Shown here: in pieces, positions 42,829-50,458 of the stretch
Position numbering within the stretch: the stretch's first letter is position 1
Layout: every line of letters starts with the position of its first letter
Source of the DNA: Christensenella sp. UBA4263
Lineage (GTDB): Bacteria > Bacillota > Clostridia > Christensenellales > Aristaeellaceae
Length of the DNA stretch: 64,000 bases
Assembly (NCBI GenBank): GCA_002395225.1
Contig: DGWH01000038.1
Coordinates: 42,561 to 106,560, forward strand
Direction of reading: 5' to 3'
Notes under the pieces: model-generated
Database searches by the model: none
What the model saw: only the letters and a program-made list of their open reading frames with translations
Told to the model about the DNA's origin: nothing
Position numbers and translations under genes: made by a program

Positions 42829-43848
42829 ATGCAAAAGAGTGTTTCGAAAGAGACCATCGGCGTCAGAATCATGAAGACGGTTACAGGCAATCCGATTGTT
42901 TTCCTGCTGATCGTAGCGGCGATTGTGGTCGGCTGCATCAAGGATAATTTCTTTTCCTGGGCAAACCTCAGCAACCTGATCAGCAACACGGCTGTCCGTT
43001 TTCTGATCGCACTGGGTGTCTCGGGCTGTCTGATTACCAAGGGTACGGACCTTTCCGCCGGCCGTCAGGTTGGCTTTGCCGCGGTTATTGCCGGCATTCT
43101 GTGCCAGCGCGGTGATTACAACGGACGACTCTGGAAATTCGTTCCGGAGATGAACATTTTCCTGGTATTCGCCATCGTCATCGTACTGGGACTGATCTGG
43201 GGCCTGATCAACGGCCTGATTGTCACCAAACTTCATGTGCCGCCCTTCATTGCCACCCTGGGTACACAGACCATTATCTACGGCATTTCACTGGTTATTT
43301 CGGATGCGCAGCCCATCGGCGGCTTCCAGAAACTCTATACGTCCCTGATCAATGGCCGCATCGGAAGTACGAGAGGCTTCCATCTTCCGTATCTCTTCTT
43401 TGTCGCTGTTGTTTTCGGACTGGTTTTCTGGTTTATCTACAACAAGATGCGTCACGGCAAGTATATGTACGCCATCGGCGGCAACGAGGTTGCCGCGGAG
43501 GTGTCCGGTGTCAATACCACCAGCACCCTGATCCGCATCTATACCACAGCAGGCATTATGTACGCCATTGCCGGTTATCTGCTGGCTGCCAAATCCGGCG
43601 GCGCCTCCGCTTCCATGGGACAGGGCTATGAGCTTGAGGCCATTGCCGGCTGTACCATCGGCGGTGTTTCCACGACAGGCGGTATCGGAACGGTTCCCGG
43701 CATTCTGGTGGGCGTTCTCGTGTTCGAACTCCTGAAGATCATCCTGCAGTTCCTGGGCGTCAACCCGTACTACAACTACGTGGTCCAGGGCCTGGTCATC
43801 GTTCTGGCGGTCTCCCTTGATATCCGCAAGTACATTGCCAAGAAGTAA
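42829..43848 (+). CDS. Galactoside/ribose-type ABC permease (MglC)
   Basis: The 339-residue protein has eight or more transmembrane segments and MglC motifs: LIALGVSGCLITKGTDLSAGRQVGF, KLHVPPFIATLGTQTIIYG, and GYELEAIAGCTIGGVSTTGGIGTVPG. RBS GGGAGGAAGAG precedes ATG 42829. Its stop overlaps the next ATG (TAATG), so a small coiled-coil protein is translationally coupled to it. Confidence 0.93.
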   Translation: MQKSVSKETIGVRIMKTVTGNPIVFLLIVAAIVVGCIKDNFFSWANLSNLISNTAVRFLIALGVSGCLITKGTDLSAGRQVGFAAVIAGILCQRGDYNGRLWKFVPEMNIFLVFAIVIVLGLIWGLINGLIVTKLHVPPFIATLGTQTIIYGISLVISDAQPIGGFQKLYTSLINGRIGSTRGFHLPYLFFVAVVFGLVFWFIYNKMRHGKYMYAIGGNEVAAEVSGVNTTSTLIRIYTTAGIMYAIAGYLLAAKSGGASASMGQGYELEAIAGCTIGGVSTTGGIGTVPGILVGVLVFELLKIILQFLGVNPYYNYVVQGLVIVLAVSLDIRKYIAKK

Positions 43849-44096
43849 TGGAGCAGCGGGAAAAATCGCTTGAGGAGCGCGAACGGGCGCTTGAGGCCCG
43901 GGAAAAAGAACTGGATGAACGGGAAAAGCAGATGGATGCGTTTTCCCGACAGGTTCACAAAAAGAAACTGGAATGGTACGAACATGTCAATCTGACGGTC
44001 GGTCAGATGAACATCATCGTGCGTGTCGTGTATGTTTTGCTTGCACTCGTTTTTGTTTTGATTGTTCTTGAAGCAGCAGGGATTTTCAGACTGTAG
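43848..44096 (+). CDS. Small coiled-coil membrane protein coupled to the Mgl-type permease
   Basis: The 82-residue protein starts one base before the end of the permease stop codon. Residues 1-40 form a strongly charged heptad-like coiled coil (REKSLEERERALEAREKELD), then HKKKLEWYEHVNL, and a single transmembrane helix at about 58-77 (IIVRVVYVLLALVFVLIVLE). The charge pattern suggests the coil lies in the cytoplasm. It is not a standard subunit of MglABC-type transporters. It may be an assembly, stability or regulatory factor; this is inference from coupling only. Confidence 0.7.
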   Translation: MEQREKSLEERERALEAREKELDEREKQMDAFSRQVHKKKLEWYEHVNLTVGQMNIIVRVVYVLLALVFVLIVLEAAGIFRL

Positions 44097-44118
44097 TGAC
44101 TAGCCTTATCAGGAATTA

Positions 44119-44152
44119 TCCGGAACCGGAGCTGCCTTTGCTCCGGTTCCGC
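44119..44152 (+). terminator. Hairpin between small membrane protein and secreted protein genes
   Basis: GGAACCGGAG-CTGCCTTTG-CTCCGGTTCC is a 10-bp perfect stem followed by GCCG rather than a T tract, so termination is doubtful. It may stabilise or attenuate the Mgl-type transcript. Confidence 0.4.
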
Positions 44153-44191
44153 CGTGAAAGTGGTTGATCGACTGAAACAGGAGGATTAAAA

Positions 44192-44974
44192 ATGACTGTA
44201 AAGAAAGCCTTTGCTATTTTCCTGCTCCTTGCCATGATGCTTTGCGCTTCTGCGGCCTTTGCAGAAGAGGTTGAATACACGTTTAACAAGCTCGAGTATG
44301 ATAAGGGAATCACCACGATTTCCTGGACCAAAAGCCGGGAGGATGACGGTGCAAAATATCTCCTTATCATGATTGACGGCGGAAATGATGTCAAACAGAA
44401 GTTTATCGCGATTGAGCCTGAGAACAACGCGATTCACACGGACCAGATGATCCCGGGACAGAATTATTTCGTGTACCTGGTGGATGAGAATTTCAGCATT
44501 CTCGCTGCGAATGACTATTCCGTCCCGGATGTGCCGACTTTTGAGGACGGACTTCTCAAAGACACCTCAATCAAGGTGAAGCTGGAAACCAGAGAGTTTC
44601 CCACGAGCACGGGCAAAGCGAAAAAGGTGAATGCCCTCTCAGCTCAGAAAATCATAGACGGGCTGAAGGATCAATCCATTTACTATGGCGTCAAATACCA
44701 TATGCAGATGCCCAAGCTGGCGAAGCCGCGTACGTTCTTTGTCACGGTGGTTTTCGAATCCCCGGATGGCTTCATGACAGTGGAGCGTGCGACCGATATC
44801 ACCTTTGACCGGGTGAACGGCGGATTCCAGGAAATCTGGTGGGAAATTGCCGGACCTGAATTCTTCTACGATCTCTATAATTCGAATGAACGGATTCCCA
44901 CCGGCACATACAAGATTCATCTCTACTGGGATGGCATGAAAGTCAATACATCCGAGTTTAAGGTGGGCGAGTAG
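44192..44974 (+). CDS. Secreted protein of unknown function, downstream of the sugar transporter
   Basis: The 260-residue protein has a signal peptide (MTVKKAFAIFLLLAMMLCASAAFA, cut before EEVEY) and a strong RBS (AGGAGGATTAAAA). The mature part begins with a fibronectin-like strand pattern (GITTISWTKSREDDGAKYLLIMIDGG, QNYFVYLVDENFSIL). The second half looks like another beta domain (TFFVTVVFESPDGFMTVERATD ... GTYKIHLYWDGMKVN). No enzymatic motif or membrane anchor is seen. It may bind carbohydrate or protein outside the cell. Position suggests a link to the transporter, but a hairpin lies between. Confidence 0.65.
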   Translation: MTVKKAFAIFLLLAMMLCASAAFAEEVEYTFNKLEYDKGITTISWTKSREDDGAKYLLIMIDGGNDVKQKFIAIEPENNAIHTDQMIPGQNYFVYLVDENFSILAANDYSVPDVPTFEDGLLKDTSIKVKLETREFPTSTGKAKKVNALSAQKIIDGLKDQSIYYGVKYHMQMPKLAKPRTFFVTVVFESPDGFMTVERATDITFDRVNGGFQEIWWEIAGPEFFYDLYNSNERIPTGTYKIHLYWDGMKVNTSEFKVGE

Positions 44975-45089
44975 TGCGCAGGGGAGAGCGGTCAGAACGG
45001 AACGGGTTCATCCGTTCTGACCGGATCTCCGTGGAATGACCTGCGCTGTTTCAGGATGATTCAAAAAGAGTGAAAGCACTGCAAAAAAC

Positions 45090-45118
45090 AAAAAAACCAG
45101 GCCATGCCTGGTTTTTTT
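45090..45118. terminator. Bidirectional terminator
   Basis: AAAAAAACCAGGC-CAT-GCCTGGTTTTTTT lies between the secreted protein gene (+) and the MgtC-like gene (-). Confidence 0.85.
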
Positions 45119-45125
45119 GTTTTGA

Positions 45126-45851
45126 TCAGGAAGCGGTGGTGCGCACCAGCTGAATGTTATGAAACGCGGAAAGGGTATTGATCAGGTCGGCGTAATTCAT
45201 CGTATTGGGAAGATGCAGGGTGTAGATATTGGTATAGACGTTGGGATCGTTGCTCCTGGGGTCGCCGGTGCTTTCCACGTGAAAGTCCAGATCCAGGACT
45301 TCAATGTTCTGCTTTGCAAAAAGATCATTGATGAAGGCAATGGTTTCATTGCGGTGGATAAAGCGGACTTCGACACGCTTGCTGGAATTGACAGGAATCA
45401 TTTTCTGCAGCAGCATAAGCGTCATCATGACCATGAAGCATCCGAGAAGCGCGATCCAGTAATACCCGTATCCGGCGGTCAGACCCAGACAGGCGGAATT
45501 CCACAGGGAGGCGGCGGTGGTCAGACCGGCGATCTTTTTGTTGGGCGAGGTGAAGATCGTGCCGGCACCCAGAAAGCCGATGCCGCTGATCACCTGCGCC
45601 CCCAGCCGGCCGAAGTTATAGGCGATGTGGCTGTCTCCGCCCTGCGTGGCCAGCTGGGCGGAAAACATGCTTTCGATCAGGGCGATCGAGCAGGCGCCAA
45701 GGCACACCAGCACATGCGTTCTGAGACCGGCAGGCCGGTTTTTATACTCACGTTCAACACCGACGATGGAACCGATCAGAAGGGCAATGAATACGCGGAA
45801 AACGATTTCCACATTGCTGACCGGATTTGCCGCAATAAGATTGAATGGCAT
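45126..45851 (-). CDS. MgtC/SapB family membrane protein
   Basis: The start is taken at ATG 45851 (MPFNLIAANPVSNVEIVFRV), seven bases after GGGAG; in-frame ATGs at 45857 and 45881 are less well placed. The ~241-residue protein has four to five N-terminal transmembrane helices with the family motifs GSIVGVEREYKNRPAGLRTHVLVCLGA and RLGAQVISGIGFLGAGTI. A C-terminal soluble ACT-like domain follows (KRVEVRFIHRNETIAFINDLF). MgtC-like proteins affect Mg2+ adaptation or phosphate/ATP homeostasis in other bacteria; the role here is unknown. Confidence 0.88.
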   Translation of the reverse strand: MPFNLIAANPVSNVEIVFRVFIALLIGSIVGVEREYKNRPAGLRTHVLVCLGACSIALIESMFSAQLATQGGDSHIAYNFGRLGAQVISGIGFLGAGTIFTSPNKKIAGLTTAASLWNSACLGLTAGYGYYWIALLGCFMVMMTLMLLQKMIPVNSSKRVEVRFIHRNETIAFINDLFAKQNIEVLDLDFHVESTGDPRSNDPNVYTNIYTLHLPNTMNYADLINTLSAFHNIQLVRTTAS

Positions 45852-46002
45852 CAACATCACTCCCGGGAAAGATTTCCTCAAAGGAAATCTTTTATAAAGT
45901 ATAAAAATATGATGGACGGATTATAGCAAACATCTGACTAAAAATCCATAAAATCATAAAAAATCACAAAAAAGGTCATCCATGGGATGACCGGAATTTG
46001 GC

Positions 46003-46033
46003 AAAAGAAAAGCGCTGACGATTGTCAGCGCTT
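46003..46033 (-). terminator. Terminator of the tRNA-Val gene
   Basis: On the minus strand, AGCGCTGAC-AATC-GTCAGCGCT is followed by TTTCTTTT, a few bases after the tRNA 3' end. Confidence 0.85.
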
Positions 46034-46037
46034 GTGG

Positions 46038-46111
46038 TGGGGTCGATAGGGCTCGAACCTACGACCTCCACGATGTCAACGTGGCGCTCTAGCCAGCTGA
46101 GCTACGACCCC
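46038..46111 (-). tRNA. tRNA-Val (anticodon GAC)
   Basis: On the minus strand the 74-base gene folds into a full cloverleaf. The acceptor stem is GGGGTCG/CGACCCC, the D arm GCTCAGCTGGCTAGAGC, the anticodon stem CCACG/CGTGG with loop TTGACAT (anticodon GAC), and the T arm AGGTTCGAGCCCT. CCA is not encoded. It has its own promoter and terminator. Confidence 0.95.
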
Positions 46112-46124
46112 GAACACGTCACGT

Positions 46125-46153
46125 AGTATACCTCGATTCCTGAAAAAAAGCAA
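46125..46153 (-). promoter_or_regulatory. Promoter of the tRNA-Val gene
   Basis: On the minus strand, TTGCTT (46148-46153) and TATACT (46125-46130) are 17 bases apart, 14 bases before the tRNA 5' end. Nothing else was recognised between 46154 and 46417. Confidence 0.7.
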
Positions 46154-46417
46154 CCCCTTTTTTGAAAAAAGTTAAAAGAAAATTCCGGGACCCGGCGGGC
46201 AGCTGCTGCGGGGAGGGACCAGAAACAAGCTGTCATCCGCGTCCGGCCGTGTTAAACTATAGCAAAGGACCGATGGTCCCGGGGGAAGAGGGACAGGTGA
46301 GACCGGTGATGCGTTCAGGACACTGACTGATTAAGCGCACCCGTGACGGTCCTGAACAGAGCTCTGAAAATGAATGATCAGGGACCTGAAACAGTTGTGT
46401 ACAGAAAGGAAAACAGC

Positions 46418-47300
46418 ATGAAAATCCTCAGAATGTTTCTTGCATTCGTGGCTGTCTCTCTTTGCAGCAGCGCTCTTGCGGCAGTTGAAACGGAGGACAA
46501 AGTCTGGACAGCCCCAAAAAGCGGCTTTGAGATGACGATTCCGGAGGACTTGCAAAGCTCCAAAGGGTTTTTACGTTCAGTGACACGGGAGAGGGAGTCG
46601 ATCCCGGCAGCGGGCTTGTGTCTGTACGGGTAACCTATGTCGCCATGCGAGGGGAGGAATACCGGACTCTCAAGGAGGAAGAGGTTAAGGCCTATGACGA
46701 AGGGGATATGGAAAAAACTGAGCGAGGTTGATCTGAAAACCAGTTCGGTTGAATGGACGTTCCCCGAGGTTTACGGCATTAACAGGGGACGGGACGCGGA
46801 GAACCTTCGGGGAATCCTGCTGGAAAGGTATGCGAATCCGGCCTACTTCAGCGGGGATGAGGCGCTGTTGGCTGCGGCTGAATCTCTGTATGAGCACATG
46901 AATATCCGGGAGATTGGCGAAAAGGACGGACTGCGGTATTACCTGTGCTGGTTTAACGCAGAGGAGTACCTTTCCTTACTGGGGCAGTCAGTGACCGGCT
47001 CTGAATATCCGGATGAATATCAGGAACTCATGGCCGGAAATGAAAAGCGGGCGGATCATCGGTCTGTGCCTGGATGCCGAGGACGGGGAGACGATGGCTG
47101 AGAGCCGGAAGATTCTGAGTGAGGCGGGGGTCAGCTATCTGAACATTGTGCCTTTTGAGGGACGGGAGGAGATGCTGCCCAACAAGGTTTATCCGACGAC
47201 GGTTTTTGTCGATGAAAACGGGATCCTTTTTGATGACGTTGTCAGCGGCGCTGCCGTGGAACTGTATCCCGTGACGCTGGATAAACTCCTGAAACGGTAA
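46418..47300 (+). pseudogene. Secreted thioredoxin-like protein with three frameshifts
   Basis: A signal peptide frame (MKILRMFLAFVAVSLCSSALA, from 46418) continues to LQSSKG, shifts near a T5 run at 46568-46572, and continues as TFSDTGEGVDPGSGLVSVRV. It shifts again at an A6 run (46712-46717) to LSEVDLKTSSVEWTFPEVYG, and again at an A4 run (47043-47046) to SGRIIGLCLDAEDGETMAES. The last part, with NKVYPTTVFVDENGILFDD, is the C-terminal half of a thioredoxin/TlpA-like fold (cis-Pro, then strand and glycine turn). No CxxC is seen where it would be expected. Joined, it would encode about 290 residues. Each shift is corrected by one homopolymer base, which suggests either decay or systematic sequencing error. 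Confidence 0.7.
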
Positions 47301-47336
47301 GCCTCACGGACGGTGAATCTTCTGTCGAAAAAAGAA

Positions 47337-47386
47337 AGCCCGGAGGAGGAGCCCGGCACAGTGCCGGGCGCCTCCTCCGGGCTCTT
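47337..47386 (+). terminator. Rho-independent terminator
   Basis: A long stem pairs AGCCCGGAGGAGG with CCTCCTCCGGGCT, with an inner GCCCGGCA/TGCCGGGC stem, followed by CTTTC. It lies 37 bases after the end of the thioredoxin-like pseudogene. Confidence 0.8.
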
Positions 47387-47520
47387 TCATAGGCGCACAG
47401 ACAAAAAACGATTGACCGCAAAAACATTTTTCCGGCGAAATCTGACAGGGAAACAGCCTGAAACAGTCATGAACTGCGTGAACAGACAGGGAAATCGGGA
47501 AAAAGGGACGGGGGGCAGAC

Positions 47521-47549
47521 TTGAAAAGGCGTGCCGATTTCATTATAAT
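47521..47549 (+). promoter_or_regulatory. Promoter of the HPr-like/DUF4364 unit
   Basis: TTGAAA (47521-47526) and TATAAT (47544-47549) are 17 bases apart, about 90 bases before the HPr-like gene. The rest of 47387-47636 shows no gene. Confidence 0.7.
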
Positions 47550-47636
47550 AAGGCATGCTTCTGTTATTGGAGGAACAGCGTTCAGAAGTGTGATGATTCT
47601 GCAGTTTAAGGCGTAGCCTGGATAAGGAGAGAAGAT

Positions 47637-47888
47637 ATGACGGTAATTAATATTCGGCTGACAATGATGACGGATGACGTGAAAAAATTTGTTGCGATCG
47701 TGAGCCGTTATCCGTATGACATAGACTTGCGTTCCGGCAGATATGTGGTGGATGCGAAGTCGCTGCTCGGTATTTTTTCCATTGATCTCTCCAAACCGAT
47801 CACCATGACGATTTACAGCGACAGCTGTGATGATCTTCTTAAGGAAATCAAACCATATATCATTCAGGAAGAACCGGCGGAATCCTGA
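47637..47888 (+). CDS. HPr-related small protein lacking the active-site histidine region
   Basis: The 83-residue protein has RBS GGAGAGAAG. The middle and C-terminus (YPYDIDLRSGRYVVDAKSLL then GIFSIDLSKPITM and DDLLKEIKPYI) follow the HPr fold, with the serine-containing KSLLG helix start. The N-terminal GIHARPA-type phosphohistidine segment of true HPr is absent. It therefore cannot act as a PTS phosphocarrier, and may be a regulatory relative. It is followed 17 bases later by a DUF4364-type gene. Confidence 0.75.
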   Translation: MTVINIRLTMMTDDVKKFVAIVSRYPYDIDLRSGRYVVDAKSLLGIFSIDLSKPITMTIYSDSCDDLLKEIKPYIIQEEPAES

Positions 47889-47905
47889 GAGAGAGGGGGA
47901 GCATC

Positions 47906-48439
47906 ATGGGCGGAGGACAGCGGGAAGGGCATCGGGATAAACTGACGCTGCTGTATACGCTTTTGCACATCGGAAAGTGTACAGAGGAACAGCTGGTACG
48001 TTTCAATGATGCTTTTTCCCTTATGGAAGAGTTTCAACTGTATGTCTCCCTGGGCGAACTGAAAGATGCACAGATGGTTCGGGAGGAAAAGTGCATCGAA
48101 GGGAGACTTCTGACCGTAACGGATGAAGGAAAGAAAAGCCTGGAGATGTTTGAAGGGGATGTCTGGCCCAGTGCCAAAATCCAGGTGGACATTCATGCGG
48201 AAAAATGGAGACGGAAGAACCGTGATGAACAGCAGATGCCGGCGGACTGGGTGCATACGGATGCCGGATATGTGGTGACGCTGCGGCTGCTGGAAACGGG
48301 AAACGAAATCTTCAATCTGACACTGACGGCGGCGGATGACCAGCAAGCAGTGGCGTTTTGCAGGCGGTGGCCGGTTCAGGCATCCTATATTTATCGGACG
48401 ATTATGGAAAAACTGGGTGAGGGGAAAAATGACAAATAG
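47906..48439 (+). CDS. DUF4364-like protein (winged-helix-like)
   Basis: The 177-residue protein begins with KLTLLYTLLHIGKCTEEQLV, the helix-turn-helix-like start of the DUF4364 family, and has GELKDAQMVREEKCIEGRLLTVTDEGKKSLEMFEG, a winged-helix-type layout. The C-terminal half is beta-rich (YVVTLRLLETGNEIFNLTLTA). The family is common in Clostridia, and its function is unknown; a DNA-binding role is possible. The neighbouring HPr-like gene lies just upstream and a DUF6020-like gene follows. Confidence 0.8.
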   Translation: MGGGQREGHRDKLTLLYTLLHIGKCTEEQLVRFNDAFSLMEEFQLYVSLGELKDAQMVREEKCIEGRLLTVTDEGKKSLEMFEGDVWPSAKIQVDIHAEKWRRKNRDEQQMPADWVHTDAGYVVTLRLLETGNEIFNLTLTAADDQQAVAFCRRWPVQASYIYRTIMEKLGEGKNDK

Positions 48440-48516
48440 CGCTGCACTTGCAGCGTTTCTTTATATCGGAGACGATGCACCGGAGTGAAGCGCCGGGTGG
48501 GACGAGGGGGACAAGG

Positions 48517-50079
48517 ATGAAAAAACTGTTTGAAAGGCGGCCGGCAGTCCTTTGGACGGGAGCTTTTCTGTTTGCCTTTCTGCTGGCAGTGGGGATTCCC
48601 AATGAGCTGGGCAGACCGTTCAGTCTGCCGGTAACGCTGGGCATCTGTGCCGCGCTGGTGATTCCGCTGCTGCTGGTGCTGTTTTTCCTGTTTCACCTTC
48701 AGCCCGGCAGCGTCGATCTGGTGCAAAAACCGCTGCCCTCCGGGAAATGGCTGGTTCTGGGTCTTGTGGCCTGCTATGTGCCGGCGTTCCTGATTCTGTG
48801 TCCGGGCACGTTTGCCTATGATGTTCCGTTTCAGCTGAAACAGTTTTTCGTCGGCCCGTATTCGGATCACCATCCGATTCTCCATACACTGTTCATGGGC
48901 GCGCTGATCGGCCTTGGAAAAGGCATCGGTCAGGTGAACGCGGGGGCGATTCTCTATACACTAGTTCAGATTCTGCTGCTGAGCGGCTGCTTTGTGCGAT
49001 GTGTCCAGTCCATCGGGGAACAGTGCGGGACCCGGACGGCGCTTTTCTCCTATCTGTTCTTTGCCCTTTATCCGCTTCATATGCTGATGGCCGGAACGGC
49101 AACCAAGGACACGCTTTTCAGCGGCACCTTCGCGCTGGCGCTGTGCCTGATTTATCAGAAAATGCGGTTTGGCGTGCGCAACCGGGAAAACGGACGGATG
49201 ATTCTGGCGATTGTGCTCAGTATTCTGCTGCGAAACAATGCCCTCTATGCGTTCCTGCCCTGGAGCGTTCTCGGGCTGATCCTGCTGCGGGAGGAGAAGC
49301 GGAAGACGGCGCTGGCGGTGTTCATGTCGACGCTGCTGGCCACAGGGATTGGCGCGGGACTGAAAGGCGGATTCAATGCCGAAAGCGGCAGTGTGGTGGA
49401 GAAGCTTTCTGTTCCGATTCAGCAGATGGCAAGGGTTCGCCTGATGCGGCCTGAGGCACTCAGTGAGGAGCAGAAGGCGGAAATCGATGCCCTGATGCCG
49501 GGCGAGGCGTGGCAAAAGTACGATGCCACCATTTCGGATCCGGTGAAGTTTGAAACAGACGGGGAGGCCATCCGGGCTGATTTGCCGGGCTTTTTCCGCC
49601 TGTATCTGTCGGTGCTGGTGAAATGCCCGGATCTGTATATGGATGCGTTCCTGGACCTGACCCATGCGTTCCTGTATCCGTATCAGACGTACAGGGTTTC
49701 CGGCCGTTATCTGCAGACGGAGATCTCGGATGAGTATTACGATGGCTGGTGGACCGGGGAAAAGATTCATGATATGAGCCTGTTTCCCAGGGTCAGACAG
49801 GCCATTTCCTGGCGTTTTGGCGCCAAAGGGGCCATGCAGTGGCCGATCGGGTATCTGTTCAATATGGGCGTTCTGGTCTGGCTGTGTCTGTTTCTGGCCC
49901 TGCGCCGCATGTATCTGGATGAAAAGGGATCCGCCTATGTGACGGTACTGCCTCTGCTGCTGCTGGGAACCTATCTGCTGGGACCCTGCATGACGGGCCG
50001 GTACGTGTATCCCTTTGTCTGTATACTGCCTGTGCTGGCAGGCGGGTTAAAAGCACAGGCCCCGGCTGACGGGGAATGA
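48517..50079 (+). CDS. DUF6020-like polytopic membrane protein
   Basis: The start is ATG 48517 (MKKLFERRPAVLWTGAFLFA) after GAGGGGGAC. The 520-residue protein has about ten to twelve transmembrane segments. The LCPGTFAYDVPFQLKQFF and HHPILHTLFMGALIGLGKGIG segments, and the PLHMLMAGTATKDTLFSGTFALALCLIY loop, are typical of the DUF6020 family, which resembles membrane glycosyltransferases of the GT-C fold. A cell-envelope sugar transfer role is plausible but unproven. It is followed by the repeat at 50102 and RqcP. Confidence 0.75.
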   Translation: MKKLFERRPAVLWTGAFLFAFLLAVGIPNELGRPFSLPVTLGICAALVIPLLLVLFFLFHLQPGSVDLVQKPLPSGKWLVLGLVACYVPAFLILCPGTFAYDVPFQLKQFFVGPYSDHHPILHTLFMGALIGLGKGIGQVNAGAILYTLVQILLLSGCFVRCVQSIGEQCGTRTALFSYLFFALYPLHMLMAGTATKDTLFSGTFALALCLIYQKMRFGVRNRENGRMILAIVLSILLRNNALYAFLPWSVLGLILLREEKRKTALAVFMSTLLATGIGAGLKGGFNAESGSVVEKLSVPIQQMARVRLMRPEALSEEQKAEIDALMPGEAWQKYDATISDPVKFETDGEAIRADLPGFFRLYLSVLVKCPDLYMDAFLDLTHAFLYPYQTYRVSGRYLQTEISDEYYDGWWTGEKIHDMSLFPRVRQAISWRFGAKGAMQWPIGYLFNMGVLVWLCLFLALRRMYLDEKGSAYVTVLPLLLLGTYLLGPCMTGRYVYPFVCILPVLAGGLKAQAPADGE

Positions 50080-50101
50080 CAATTTTGGGAATCTGAGAAG
50101 T

Positions 50102-50180
50102 GGGCCTGCCGCCACAGCGGCAGTCTGGTAAATTTGAGCACCGGAAAACAGCGGTGCCAACAGACCAAGTCACTGATCTC
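50102..50180 (+). repeat. Intergenic hairpin repeat, copy 7
   Basis: CTGCCGC-CAC-AGCGGCAG is followed by AAATTT, then GAGCACCG...CAGCGGTGCC, and AGACCAAGTCACTG. It begins 22 bases after the DUF6020-like stop and ends about 20 bases before the RqcP start. It aligns well with copies 8 and 9 through about 75 bases. Confidence 0.7.
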
Positions 50181-50200
50181 TTGAAGGAGGAATCAATCCA

Positions 50201-50458
50201 ATGAGACTGGATAAATATTTGAAAGTATCGAGAATTATCAAGCGCCGCACGGTGGCCAAGGAAGCGGGCGAGGGCGGCCGGGTGACCATAAACGGCAAGG
50301 TGGCAAAGCCTTCCTCTGAGGTGAAGGAGGGGGATGTGCTGGAGATCCGGTTCGGCGACAAGTTGGCCAGATACAGAATCCTGAATGTGGCGGAAACGGT
50401 CCGGAAAAATGAAGCCAGCCTGATGTATGAGGTGCTGGACGGGGAGACACTGGAATGA
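50201..50458 (+). CDS. rqcP: S4 domain RNA-binding protein, RqcP (YabO/YlmH-like) type
   Basis: The 85-residue protein consists almost wholly of an S4 domain (MRLDKYLKVSRIIKRRTVAK, VTINGKVAKPSSEVKEGDVLEIRFG). This matches Bacillus YabO/RqcP, which works with RqcH to add C-terminal alanine tails on stalled ribosome nascent chains. Length fits. RBS GAAGGAGG precedes ATG 50201. Its stop overlaps the ispDF start. Confidence 0.88.
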   Translation: MRLDKYLKVSRIIKRRTVAKEAGEGGRVTINGKVAKPSSEVKEGDVLEIRFGDKLARYRILNVAETVRKNEASLMYEVLDGETLE

